A DNA stretch of 18,964 nt, from positions 1 to 18,964 of the forward strand of contig JAAAVE010000010.1 of the NCBI GenBank assembly GCA_015679605.1, written 5' to 3'. The notes under the pieces were generated by a model. The model made no database searches. It saw nothing but the letters and a program-made list of their open reading frames with translations, and was not told the DNA's origin. A program made the translations under genes and the position numbers. The DNA comes from Podila epigama (Eukaryota > Mortierellomycota > Mortierellomycetes > Mortierellales > Mortierellaceae). Shown here in pieces: positions 9,801 to 18,964 of the stretch (positions within the stretch are counted from its first letter, which is position 1; each line of letters opens with the position of its first letter).

Positions 9801-11123
9801 TTTCCACATGACAGCAGTGATGATAAGAATCTTGTAAGAAAAAAAAGCTACGATGTTCAAGAATACCGAAAAAGAAGCCATGGGTAAGAAAATACTCTTT
9901 CCTTACCATTTTCCCATATATCTTTTCTTTAACGCCTACGTGTCGCGCAAGTAGCTTGAGTTCATCGATGCCCAATGTTGCTATCGCCTCTTCAGTATCT
10001 TGAAGGGCGCTTTGATCCATGAGTAGACCAACACTGACAAGATGCCGGATCGCCGTTTCAAGATCTTCAATCTCACGGTATCTATTCTCTAGCTTTGATT
10101 GCCGAATCCAAAACTTTTGGTTTCTGAGAAACAGCCTCACAAATAGATGCTTTGGATCGTCTAGTTTTTCAGTTAAAGGACAAAAGTGAGGTCGTCAACA
10201 GTCAGTCCAAATGCATGAGCAGGTGGTGGTGGTGGTGGTGGTGTGTGAGAGAGAGAAAGAGTGAGCGATAGAGTAGAGAGTTGTCTGACACTGCCATTGT
10301 GAAAATGCGTACCTGGAAGACATCTGTAGGTTTCAAAGAGAGTGTGCTCCTCATCCGTGAACAGGAACGATTCTTCAGGGAGCACAGTATCCAGAGCTAA
10401 CTCGAACGCGGCTACATACACCGTCTTCCACCGGTACTGTTGAGGTAGGATGGCTTCATCCTTTTCTTCTTTGATAGGCTCATGTTTGACTGTCTGTAGA
10501 CCATTCGTCAATGTTTCCTCGACAAGGCGATCCTTTTGGTCTGTCGATGAATGTTCTTCTTCATCTCCTTTGCCTTCTCCATGTGTATCTTTCTCATCCT
10601 CGTCCTGGTCTTCAGCGTCATCCATGTTGCGTAGAGCCATGATCAAGTCGTCATCTTGACCAGAGTATCCGAGCTCATCCTCATCCACAATCTGATGATC
10701 GAGGTGCGACTCTGACGTGGAGAGCTCCCCGGCTCCTCGAAGGGAAGCGTTACCATCGATAACCTTCGTTGTTGTCGCAGTCGCAGGCTTGGCCGACCGA
10801 CCAGTGAGGTTGACGTAGATCACAGGAGGATCAAGACAGGCGGATAAAGAAGAACCTGGTGTAGAAGAGGAAGCGGAAGAAATGGGTACAGTCGTTGATG
10901 ATATGTCATGGTGTCCGTGCCAGTGTTCTTGCTGTTGCAGACTACATGCTCCATTGTCAGAATTGGTGGCGTCAGAATGGGAGAAGGATTGTTTCTTGAC
11001 ATTGTCCCGGAGTGCATGTCGACTAAAGTCGAGGGGCAATTGCCTCTTTGTTCCTGGCGGTGTGGTTTCCTTTGCAGGCGACTTCTTTTTGGATTGCCTT
11101 GGCGCTGCGACCCGTTTCTTCAT
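6866..11123 (-). CDS. FAN1: Fanconi-associated nuclease 1 (FAN1), nine exons
   Basis: Exons (minus): 11123-10313, 10160-9907, 9797-9605, 9475-8942, 8810-8565, 8424-7520, 7402-7317, 7174-7134, 7011-6866; total 1071 residues (human 1017). FAN1 is a structure-specific 5' flap endo/exonuclease for interstrand crosslink repair. Residues 1-225 look disordered and acidic, and no UBZ zinc finger is seen. The conserved core begins near 230. A SAP-like segment (ELKLLARHVGV onward) lies at about 330-375, helical repeats (GWVYTQILRL) follow near 598, and the VRR-nuclease domain ends the protein. Catalytic residues match human E834, D960, E975 and K977: E792 (YHSENS), D1008 (SGMPDL), E1023 and K1025 (VEVKGPGDRLS). 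The 15-residue D-to-E spacing equals the human one. An extra stretch of about 90 residues lies between E792 and D1008. Introns are 109-152 bases; intron 7 is GC-AG. The second-exon acceptor choice at 9797 is the least certain junction. Confidence 0.95.
7175..7316 (-). other. GC-AG intron inside the FAN1 catalytic motif
   Basis: The exon ends at 7317 and the intron begins GCAAGT, then ends TAATAG before the 41-base exon 7174-7134. Only this junction keeps frame and gives SGMPDLCCWNYEKK leading to VEVKGPGD, as the family demands. The overlapping GT (7312-7311) would leave a stop (TGA) a few codons into the next exon. Confidence 0.88.
10222..10242. repeat. GGT trinucleotide repeat in FAN1 intron 1
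   Basis: Seven GGT units on the plus strand, read CCA/CAC on the minus strand, followed by a GA-rich stretch to about 10265. Confidence 0.85.
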
Positions 11124-11315
11124 GGCATTTGTCAAAGTCGAAAATGTGCCTGTGGGGGTGAATGAATGAGAAGAGAAATGAGTTGAAAAGTGGCAAAGGA
11201 AATGAGTATTTTTTAATAGTGAAATAGCTTAAAAAATTAAATTACTTAAACGACAGAGGGACAATTTGATTTGACGTTAATAAAAAAATATTTATATAAT
11301 ATCCCGTCTCCCTGT

Positions 11316-13530
11316 TCATTTCGTCTTTCTCTCAGGTGTCGTACGCAGCGGCAACTTGCGCACCTCAGGCAAGATCCTGCTTGCCAAGAGCGCAACGCCG
11401 GCCACTGCTAATGACGCAGTGCCGTAGCAGACCAACGGTCCCACACGCCAGTAAAGACTGCACGCTGCAATCGGTCCAGCAGCTCGGCCCAACTGACCCC
11501 ATGAACGGAACCGTCCCAGAGCCAGGCCCTTGCCAATGGGTTCTACGGTCGTCTTGTTGTTGTTCTGGATGGTATCACTCTTGTGAGCCTGACTATGCTT
11601 TTCATCCTGATCTTCCTGTAAATCCGATCCCATGTCACACACCAAACTGGCCAGACTTGTCAAGCAATTGACGACTGTCGCGCTGGTCACTGCCAGACCG
11701 GTAGCTCCAGCATAGAGACCCCACATCCGTGCTTGACGAGACCATTCCTGAGCACTTAACCAGGCCACTGTCTCCCAAATTGTCTCTTCTACAACACCGA
11801 AAAGACTCGTCGCTGTGTTCTTTGTGTTGAGAGGATCCAGGACGAGAGATCCTTCTTTGCCAGACGACACCAAAGCGATGCATCCAAGGCCAATCGCAGA
11901 AGCTACCATCCCTTGGATAACCATCCTCTTCTCACCGACTTTATGTGCGACCCGTCTAACATATCCTCCTTGGATCAGCGACGATAGAATTCCAATGTAA
12001 CCAAGAAGGGCACCTTGCTGCATATGAGTAAAGTCAAACAGATGAAACGTCAGGAATGTCAATGTGAACTCCATCCCTGAGAACAGGAAGAGATGCGCAA
12101 AGTGCGTGAACGACAGATGAGCTAGATACGAGTGCTGACGCCGAGCGATTGTCTCGGGATCCATTGAAGCAGTGGAAGTAGTTGAGACAGATTTGCTTTT
12201 AATCTTTGTCGTTGTTGTTGTTGTGGTGGTTGTGGTTGTGCCAGTAGTGGTTCTAGTGGTGGAGGTGGACCTTGATCCAGTTGTCTCTACGCCATTGGCC
12301 ACCTTTTTTTCTTCATTGATTGTGTGCTGGATCGCTTGACGCCAGCTCTCAGAGTTGGTCTCGGGTAGTTTTGTGTAGAGGTATAATGTTTCGACTGTCA
12401 ACAGGACCAGGGCCAGGAGTGCCGATCCAGAGAATGGGTGGAGACCATATTCGGCCAATCCTGGAAATGCTGAGACAAGATCCTTATTGGCAAAGTATGC
12501 GCCCAAGGCTGGGCCAATCGTAAACGAGATAGCAAAGGCGATGCCGACCATTGCCAAGCCTCGGGAGCGAGTTGCTGGTGTCGTGATATCCGAGATCATG
12601 GCGATCGACAGTTGAACATTGCCTTCGCTTAGCCCTCCAATGACTCTTGAGAGCACAAAGAGTTCAAACGAGCTTGAAAAAAGCCAAACGCCACAGGACA
12701 ACAAGTTTCCCAGCTATGTTGAAGTAGAGTAGGGATGAAAGTGACATGTGTGTAAGCATGAGTGCGAGTGTGAGTGTGAGTGATTGTGGGTGTTTGTTTG
12801 TCTGAGGATGAGAAAGGAGAAGAGAAACAGAACAGGAGGCGGTGTTTCCGCATATCAGACAGGTCTAAATTTACACAAAACTTACCATGGAAACAAGGAG
12901 AACACGTCGCCTTCCCAAGACATCCGACAACTTTCCAATCACGGGCGAAGCCACGAACTGGAGAACCGAGAAGAGAGAACCCAGGGCACCTCCCAACAAC
13001 ACAATGTCCATCTTCGGTGGGCGCTTGATCATGCCATTTGACTTGTCGCTGTCGTCCAAACCAATGAGGTTTTGAAACTCGGTCAATCGTGAAAGGGACC
13101 ATGCCAATAACGAATGCTATTTCCGGAATGCAACAATTTAATAACCAGTGAGCTTATTTTTCTTCTTGCTTTCATCATCATCTCCATCTCCATTTTAAAT
13201 GGGCAAAACACACATGGCAATTCCATATGCTGAGTGTTCATTCCGCGTAGCACAGCCATGTATTTTTTCTTTTTTTCTTTTTGGGTTTGAACATGGTTGC
13301 AATGTATGTGCAGCATATCGCTTGTGTTGCATATATTGCATATGACAGTTATCGTGTACCTGGCTGCCATGCTCGCTATCACGGTAGAACTGGAGAAGTC
13401 TTGGAAACAAGGGGAGGATGATGGTGAAGGCTAGGATGTCGAGAAGCAAGGCGGTGAAGACGATCCTGGTGACCTTTGGTGCGGACACGACCAAAGCCTG
13501 TGGTGACGCAGTGGTAGTGACTTTGACCAT
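11316..13530 (-). CDS. MFSD10: MFSD10-like major facilitator transporter (three exons)
   Basis: Exons 13530-13360, 13116-12886 and 12713-11316 join in phase 0 at both junctions; total 599 residues. Intron donors are GTACAC and GTAAGT. It is a multi-pass membrane protein. TM1 is about 20-42 (LLLDILAFTIILPLFPRLL, matching LLLDLLAFTLLLPLLPGLL in human MFSD10). The loop 2-3 MFS signature GKLSDVLGRRRVLL is at 118-131. LSRVIGGLSEGNVQLS, FLFSGMEFTLTFLTF and LGRAAGPIAACSLYW also match the MFSD10/TETRAN family, which includes yeast tetracycline/organic-anion-type exporters. The substrate is not certain. It is longer than the human protein (455) because of a Thr-rich central loop (about 278-303) and a hydrophilic insert near the C-terminus. 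The chosen ATG matches the family N-terminus; an in-frame ATG 204 bases upstream lies in leader-like sequence. It ends 192 bases before the FAN1 start codon on the same strand. Confidence 0.93.
12200..12270. repeat. Coding Thr-codon repeat in the MFSD10 loop
   Basis: Plus-strand gttgttgttgttgtggtgg-type sequence encodes on the minus strand a run of eleven Thr inside a larger Thr/Ser-rich stretch, in the predicted central cytoplasmic loop. Confidence 0.85.
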
Positions 13531-14797
13531 GGAAATAAGAGAGTGTAGCACTCGGAGTAGTATGGGAGACCGTGAGAAACGCTTGCAAGTGTGTATGAAG
13601 GAGAAAGAGTGTGTATGTGGAAGACTGTGTGGAGGTTTGTTGGGGTGGGAAGATGGAGAAAGAGAAAGAAGAAGCAAGAAGCAATAAAAAAAAAAAATCA
13701 AGTATGAAATAAAGGGTTGATCTGTCCCATCCATATTTCCATGCCTATCTCACGATACACCCACCCCATGCATCCCACCCCATCCCATCCACTCACTCTC
13801 ACTCTCACTCTTCTCAACTCAAAAGCTCCATCTGATAATAACAATAACAATGTAATCCCCCCCATTGATTTCCTTCCTTTATTCCTTCCACCTTTGATCT
13901 CCTTTGACCATCGGAGTTTTTGTCCGTTTTGTCCATTTTGTCCAGGTGCCTGTTGCTTCCAAACTTGTCACAAGCTCCCCTTCAAAAACACGATCCCTGT
14001 GGTCTGTCCATCTGTCCATCCTACCCTCCATCAACAACAATACGAGGGAAAAAAAAATACCTTCCAGGTGTGATAGGGCAACAAACATCCGAGTCATACA
14101 TCCGCTCAATGCATCAAAATGTACACGACCGACCACCTTACAAGTTGCCTGTCCATTGTATCAGATCTCTCCGCGTGTGTTCATACACCAGCAAAGGTAC
14201 TTTGTGGCATCTCTTTTGTGCAAAAGCACAGTAAAACAGACACGAATGTCACGACAGCACGTAGATGTCTATGCGCAGGCAATGTCTTTTATCTTTCTTT
14301 TCATCCTATCATGCTCTCCTAATTTCTTTCTTCTCCTTTCTCATTCGTCTTCATAGTCTTCTTTGGCTCCGGTAAGGGATCGGTCGGGTCATATACAGGG
14401 TGAGGTTGGTTCATTTTTTGTTCTTTTCTTTTTTTTTTTGTGGGATTTGGTTTTTTCCTATGCGCAGTAGGCAATCATGCTACAATCGGTAGAGATCACC
14501 TTTGTCAATAACAGTAATAATAAAAAAAAACAGGTCAACAAAACAAGAAATGGCAGAGGTTCCTAGGTCTCTAATCTCCCTCAACTCTTTCAGCATTCCT
14601 CAACGTCGTAGCATCTTGGGACTTTTTGCGCGAATGAATATCTACAGCCTAGTTCAGTCCATGCACGGATCATAATAACAATAAAGATTTTGTTAGGCTC
14701 TCATCATCTTGTAGTATAATTCATAGACATTAACCAGAAGTATGAGCATGGACATGCGTTGTGAGTACAAGTATGCGCATGAGAGTGGATTTGACAC
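13531..14797. other. Intergenic region between MFSD10 and CDC55
   Basis: The part next to MFSD10 (13531-13690) is pyrimidine-rich on the minus strand and reads as a leader. At 13735-13815 the plus strand has repeated cccatcc and ctcact units. The rest has no convincing gene. A 31-codon minus-strand frame (14414-14319) overlaps a plus-strand intron-like segment (14372-14467). Neither is called. Confidence 0.55.
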
Positions 14798-17700
14798 TTA
14801 CTCGCTGGAGAAATTGTAGCAAATCGGATGAGTGTTCAAGTGAGGAAAAAAAGGACAATCGGCAAACACGAAAAAAAGAAAAAAGTGTTAGTGACAGTAC
14901 AAGTCTAAATATTGTCAACTGAAAAGGAACAAGCAAGTAGAAAATGATAAAAAAAAAGACCATGGAAGGCAGAAAACAGAGAAAAAGAGATAAGCTCCAC
15001 ACGTACGTGAAAATGAACAGGTTGTTGGTCGCGGCCACGGCAATCGAGTTCTCGTTAGGATGCCAGGATGCATGAAGGATCTTCTTGGTAAAATCAATCG
15101 ACTCCACATTGATATCATCCTTCTTGCCATTCTTCACTCCACGAGGCATCATCTTGTTCTTGGCCGATCCAACACGCTTGGCCTTGAACGCACTCTTGTC
15201 AGCCTGGAGCGTCACGTCGTTCTTGCCATTGCGATCGTATATATAAAAGTTGTTGTTGTATGATCCCGTCAGCACATTGCTACATTGTGTTGCAGAGTAT
15301 AAAGAAAAAGAAGAGAGAGGCATTTGTTTTGTTTTGGTTATAATGGATTATCTCATAAGAACAACAATGACATCATAAAAGACATGGATAGTGAACTTTG
15401 TGCGCAAAAGAATAAAAATAAAAAAATAGCTAAAAAAGCCATTCAACTTACCTTCCGTCGCCACTAAATGTGCACTCAAACTTGTCAAAGATACAGTCGT
15501 TTTCATACAAATCACACAGCTTGTTGCGCAGATGGTCATGGATGTTGATTGTCTGGACAGGTCGATTCTCCATATTGATATCCCAGACCTTGAGTGTAAG
15601 ATAATCGCGTGAGAGAATGTAACGACCATCCTTACTAAACTTGACATCAGAGATCGATGAAATGATTTCCGAAAAGAACGATTTGTTCGATGGATCTTCC
15701 TCTTCCTCGAATACTATGTAAAACAAATGACCAAAGCAAGAGCATGAGCATGTGCATGAATGTGCATGAATGTGCATGAATGTGCATGAGCTTTTTTTTG
15801 AGCCAACATATTTTCCCCCTGTCTCCTTCCCTTGTTTCCCAACACTGACACCATCCTTCCCTCGATCCTGTATGTTCATTGTCCTTACATTTTGCGTGTT
15901 GGTCACAAAGGGCTGATTCTCGCATGTCGCTCAGCTTGATGGTTCCTTTGCTGCTACTGTACATGAACAAGTTGCAGTGGACTGGGTGAAACTCGGCGGC
16001 TGTAATAACCTCAGTGAGTTCTTCCATATTTACAGGCTTGATATCCACAATGTCTAATCAAAGGAAAGAAAAAATAATACACATAAACATTAGCTCAGAA
16101 TGCTCCTAAAAAATAAATAACCGATTACCCCCAAAAATATCACAGGAAGAATGAGCATGGTTAGCATGACAAGGAAAAGGAAAAGTATCGTTCGGCAACT
16201 TACTGAAACTTTGGTCGCTAATGTTCAAATTCCAGAGGTTAATACGCAAGTCGTCGGCCGAGATATAGGTCTCGGCATCCGAGTTGATAGAGATGGAATT
16301 GATGTGATATGCATGTGCATTGGCATAAACTTTGCGTGGGACGGCAGCAACGATGGTGTCGTGGTGTGTCAGCTTGGGTAGTTTGAGTTGTCCTGATTGA
16401 TCTACCATATGCTGATTATCGCCACCGTGGTTGTTCTCTGCCACCACCTTGATTGACTTTTCAAAGACCTTCCAGAGTTTGACCGTCTTGTCTAAGTACC
16501 GGAAATGGACCATGCCAGGGTTGATAAAGTGAATGAATCGTAAGTATTTCAAGTATCACAACACACACAAAAAGTATAAGCAGGTGAATGTAAAGAATAG
16601 CTCATTTTACCGTTGGTAGAAAGTAGAAAGTGGGCCGAGTTTTGGCGCTTGCACCACTTGATCTTGTTGATCTTCTCCTCAATCTCAAGACTCTTGAGAT
16701 AGTCAAACTCAGGTTCGTGCGACTGGAACTCTGTGTGGAATTTGTATTCACATCCTTTTTTCTACAAATACGGCACAGCATAGAAAGGAAGGGTTAGCGA
16801 TCTGCCATCAGGTCAGGTTTTTCAAGAGGGTGTGTGGACTGTCAAGGGTGTGTTGTCTAGCCAGAGTATGTGGTCCGTTGTCAACGATGTGTAGCCTGTC
16901 AAAGGTGTGTGGTCTGGACTGGTCTGATCAAGTCTAGTCTGCTTCGTATTTCATCCTTGTTCCTTTTTCGAGTTGAGCCCTCGGTGTTTTTCTCACTGTT
17001 CACCAAATTGTCGCCCCTTGTGATGTGCCTCATCGTGCCTTGTCGTGTCGTGTCGTGTCGTGTCGTGTCCAACGTGTTCAGCGTGTCGTGGGTGAAAAAA
17101 GAGATGGGTCGCGTGATCATCGCGATGTCATTGGCCAGAGGAGAAAATCGTATGTTGTTGACATCGTATGGTTGTATGGTATTGGTATTTGATATCGCAT
17201 TGAAATGACATCGCATATATGGTATCAAAAGACATTACACTTTCGTTGCGCTCAAACAAGACAACTCGGCCGCCCTTGTCACCGGTCGCCAGATAGTCAC
17301 CAGTATGGTCAAACTCGACGGTCGAGATAATGTCAGCTGGATAGGGTACATTGATAAGGGTACATGTGTGGCGATTAGTATTTTTTCTCTTCTTCGATAA
17401 AAGAATAGAAGCAACTCTGCTTTTCTTTACGATTGCTTTGGTTTGCTTCCTTCCTTCTCCCAAACAGTCTTGGACTTTTTCGTGTGTGCGTATGAGTGTG
17501 TGTGTATGAGTGTGTGTGTGTGCGCAAGTTCAAACAACCGTTGCCCTGTGACCCTCTAGTATCAATGCATGGTATCCCGTCACGCCCTGCCCATACCGAG
17601 TCCGTATTATGCCGAGGATGTGGTCGAATGCCGTCATCGTCCATCGCAAGTGTGTCATCCTTTTTTTTATATGTCCACATCCTTTTGTATAAAAGGAAAG

Positions 17701-18324
17701 AAAAGTAGTATCCACATATGAGCCCATGGGTATTGGAGGTGATGAGGGCAACCTGCGAGGTTCGTGGGAAAGCAAACTTTGTCAAGGGTTTTTTCTTTTG
17801 CTTATCCTGCCTGTTGTTGTGTTCCACATGGATCTCTCTCGCTCCCACACACACACATTCATAACACACATGCCCTCTCCTTATCTCTGACTCTTTGTCT
17901 GGGCTTTGACTAGTAACGTGTAAACGTTGAAGGTTGATGTTCACGTTCTTGGACTGGTTGTCCTTGGATGCCACATGTGTATGTCAATCGTTTTCCTGAC
18001 GCGAATGAATTTGTTTTTGTAATTGTCACCGTGACTCTACTTGCTCTTTTCTTTCCATCTTCGTTCTCATCCACGTACTACTCTCACTACGCTCTCACTC
18101 ATACTTTCTTTCCTGCCCCCCTCTTCTTTCCTCTTTGCCCCAGCGATAATGGAATCATCACCAGGTGGAACGAGAGAGAAAGGTGGGACAAGAAGTATAG
18201 AAACAAAAACAAAAACAGAGAAGTGAGAGATGGGTGACAACATACCTTCGGTAATGTCCTCGACTTCACCTTTGTCGCCAAAACACTGAGCAAACTTCCA
18301 TGAGTTTTCTCCTTCTGATGCCAT
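14798..18324 (-). CDS. CDC55: Protein phosphatase 2A B55 regulatory subunit (CDC55/PPP2R2), eight exons
   Basis: Exons (minus): 18324-18246, 17336-17239, 16761-16611, 16491-16204, 16053-15889, 15713-15452, 15279-15007, 14804-14798; total 440 residues (human B55 alpha 447). Both PR55 family signatures are present: [15 protein letters not shown] and [15 protein letters not shown]. The seven-bladed WD40 propeller can be followed from [20 protein letters not shown] through [57 protein letters not shown] and [15 protein letters not shown] to ATNNLFIF. B55 binds the PP2A scaffold and catalytic subunits and selects substrates, notably in mitotic exit and morphogenesis. Every junction keeps phase. 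Introns 1 (909 bases) and 2 (477 bases) are long for this window and carry repeats. The last exon encodes only the end of a Thr codon, Glu and TAA, and is the least certain part. Nothing suggests loss of function. Confidence 0.97.
15751..15790. repeat. Tandem repeat of 10 bases in CDC55 intron 5
   Basis: Four copies of TGTGCATGAA in a row, the last ending in G. The preceding gagcatgagca looks like a decayed copy. Confidence 0.9.
16825..16922. repeat. Degenerate 19-20 base tandem repeat in CDC55 intron 2
   Basis: About five imperfect copies related to GTGTGTGGTCTGTCAA, for example gtgtgtggactgtcaa, gtatgtggtccgttgtcaa, gatgtgtagcctgtcaa and gtgtgtggtctgg. Confidence 0.7.
17041..17069. repeat. 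TGTCG pentanucleotide repeat
   Basis: Five perfect TGTCG units and a broken sixth in intron 2 of CDC55. Confidence 0.9.
17481..17524. repeat. GT microsatellite in CDC55 intron 1
   Basis: Two similar blocks of gtatgagtgtgtgtgt, running into gtgtgtgcg. Confidence 0.85.
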
Positions 18325-18964
18325 GATGTCGAGGATTGTTTCCTTATTTCTTGTAGTCTTTCTTTTGCTTTCTTTGTTTTTGGGAGTTTCTTTCCTTTTC
18401 TTTGCTTTTTTGTTGTTGTTTGGTTTCTTGCTTATGTGTTTGTGTGTGTGTATGTATGTGTGAGAAATAAGATGGGCTTTGAATGCGGGGTTATTTTTTC
18501 TTTTAGGCTTGCTTCAAGTTCTAATTTTGTTGTAAAGTATTGTTGATGTGATTTCCTCAAGAAATGATTTGTATTTCCTGAATGGGGTTTTGATGGTTGG
18601 TAATGGCTGAGAAATCTCTTTGCTTTGGTGATAAGGTTGAAGTCAACTGTGAATATTGCTGATGGCTGTGAGAAGACGAGCAAACCTTGGAATAAACAGG
18701 TGAATAGGTCGATCGTAAGTTGAGAACAAGCAAGACAATGAAACAGCAAGTACAATCGAAGAATGCTGTGGATGTGTAGGAGCAGCTTGCGCAATAGGTG
18801 GACAGGTGAATGGATGAATAGATGGATGGAGAGATGGATGGATGGATGAATGAATGGATGAAAGAAAAAAAAAAAAAGCAAAAAAAAGCGCGCACGCAAA
18901 AAGAATGAATGACTAAATTTTTCAGAGGTCTCACTGGTGGAGCACAGTGGGGAAGGAAAAAAAA
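18325..18964. other. 5' leader and promoter side of CDC55
   Basis: No gene seen. Close to the CDC55 start codon the minus strand is A-rich with aaag motifs. A GT tract lies at 18435-18462 and a GGAT array at 18808-18863. Long minus-strand frames here are translations of the GGAT repeat (Ile-His-Pro-Ser patterns) and of pyrimidine runs. Confidence 0.6.
18808..18863. repeat. GGAT/GAAT tetranucleotide array
   Basis: About fourteen units of the ggat/gaat type (tggatgaatagatggatgg and so on), around 485-540 bases upstream of the CDC55 start codon. Confidence 0.9.

Noticed and set aside
9797-9831. Alternative acceptor for FAN1 exon 3 at 9831 (ACAAG)
   Set aside because: It keeps frame but inserts eleven hydrophobic residues (ILIITAVMWKQ) into the SAP-like helix. 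The acceptor AAACAG at 9798 gives GKMRRDIVSTIL, which fits the family better. Transcript data would decide.
13904-14356. 150-codon plus-strand frame between MFSD10 and CDC55
   Set aside because: No domain recognised, uneven composition, ends in a pyrimidine run, and other frames of similar length overlap it.
18432-18934. Minus-strand frames of 125-155 codons at the right end
   Set aside because: Translations of the GGAT array and T-rich runs (His-Pro-Ser-Ile repeats), not genes.
1-18964. An undescribed multi-gene system, mobile element or defence island
   Set aside because: All six confident genes belong to known cellular families with ordinary spacing. There are no integrases, transposases, terminal repeats or linked novel genes.

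Overview
The window is eukaryotic nuclear DNA, almost certainly from a fungus. Genes are compact and mostly intron-rich, with introns of about 100-250 bases that use GTAAGT-like donors and pyrimidine-AG acceptors. Intergenic DNA and 5' leaders are full of short GT/AC, CT and A/T tracts. The gene content (a DJ-1 protein, a FAN1 nuclease without a visible ubiquitin zinc finger, an MFSD10-type transporter, a B55 phosphatase subunit) and the Gln/Thr homopolymers fit an early-diverging fungus of the Mortierella/Mucoromycota type. The lineage is an inference, not something read directly.

Layout, left to right: (1) 531-2228, minus: a single-exon, membrane-anchored DXD glycosyltransferase. (2) 2229-3893: a divergent, microsatellite-rich intergenic region. 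(3) 3894-4641, plus: a two-exon DJ-1/PARK7 protein. (4) 4642-5714: intergenic DNA and a pyrimidine-rich leader. (5) 5715-6599, plus: a three-exon Rho-family GTPase whose start codon sits alone before the first intron. (6) 6866-11123, minus: a nine-exon FAN1 nuclease (1071 residues) with a GC-AG intron inside its catalytic motif. (7) 11316-13530, minus: a three-exon MFSD10-like transporter (599 residues), ending 192 bases upstream of the FAN1 start codon. (8) 13531-14797: intergenic. (9) 14798-18324, minus: an eight-exon CDC55/B55 regulatory subunit of protein phosphatase 2A (440 residues), ending in a 7-base coding exon. (10) 18325-18964: the leader/promoter side of CDC55.

All splice models were built by hand from reading frame, splice-site sequence and remembered family conservation. 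Exon lengths sum to a multiple of three and every junction keeps phase. The genes look like ordinary cellular functions (Golgi glycosylation, oxidative-stress protein quality, Rho signalling, interstrand-crosslink repair, membrane transport, mitotic phosphatase control) with no operon-like or mobile logic linking them. I saw no tRNA, rRNA, transposon, CRISPR array or defence system. The points that merit a second look are unusual gene structures (initiator-only exon, GC-AG intron, 7-base terminal exon), a SUMO/ubiquitin-motif-like N-terminus and a nuclease-domain insertion in FAN1, and several short repeats and palindromes.
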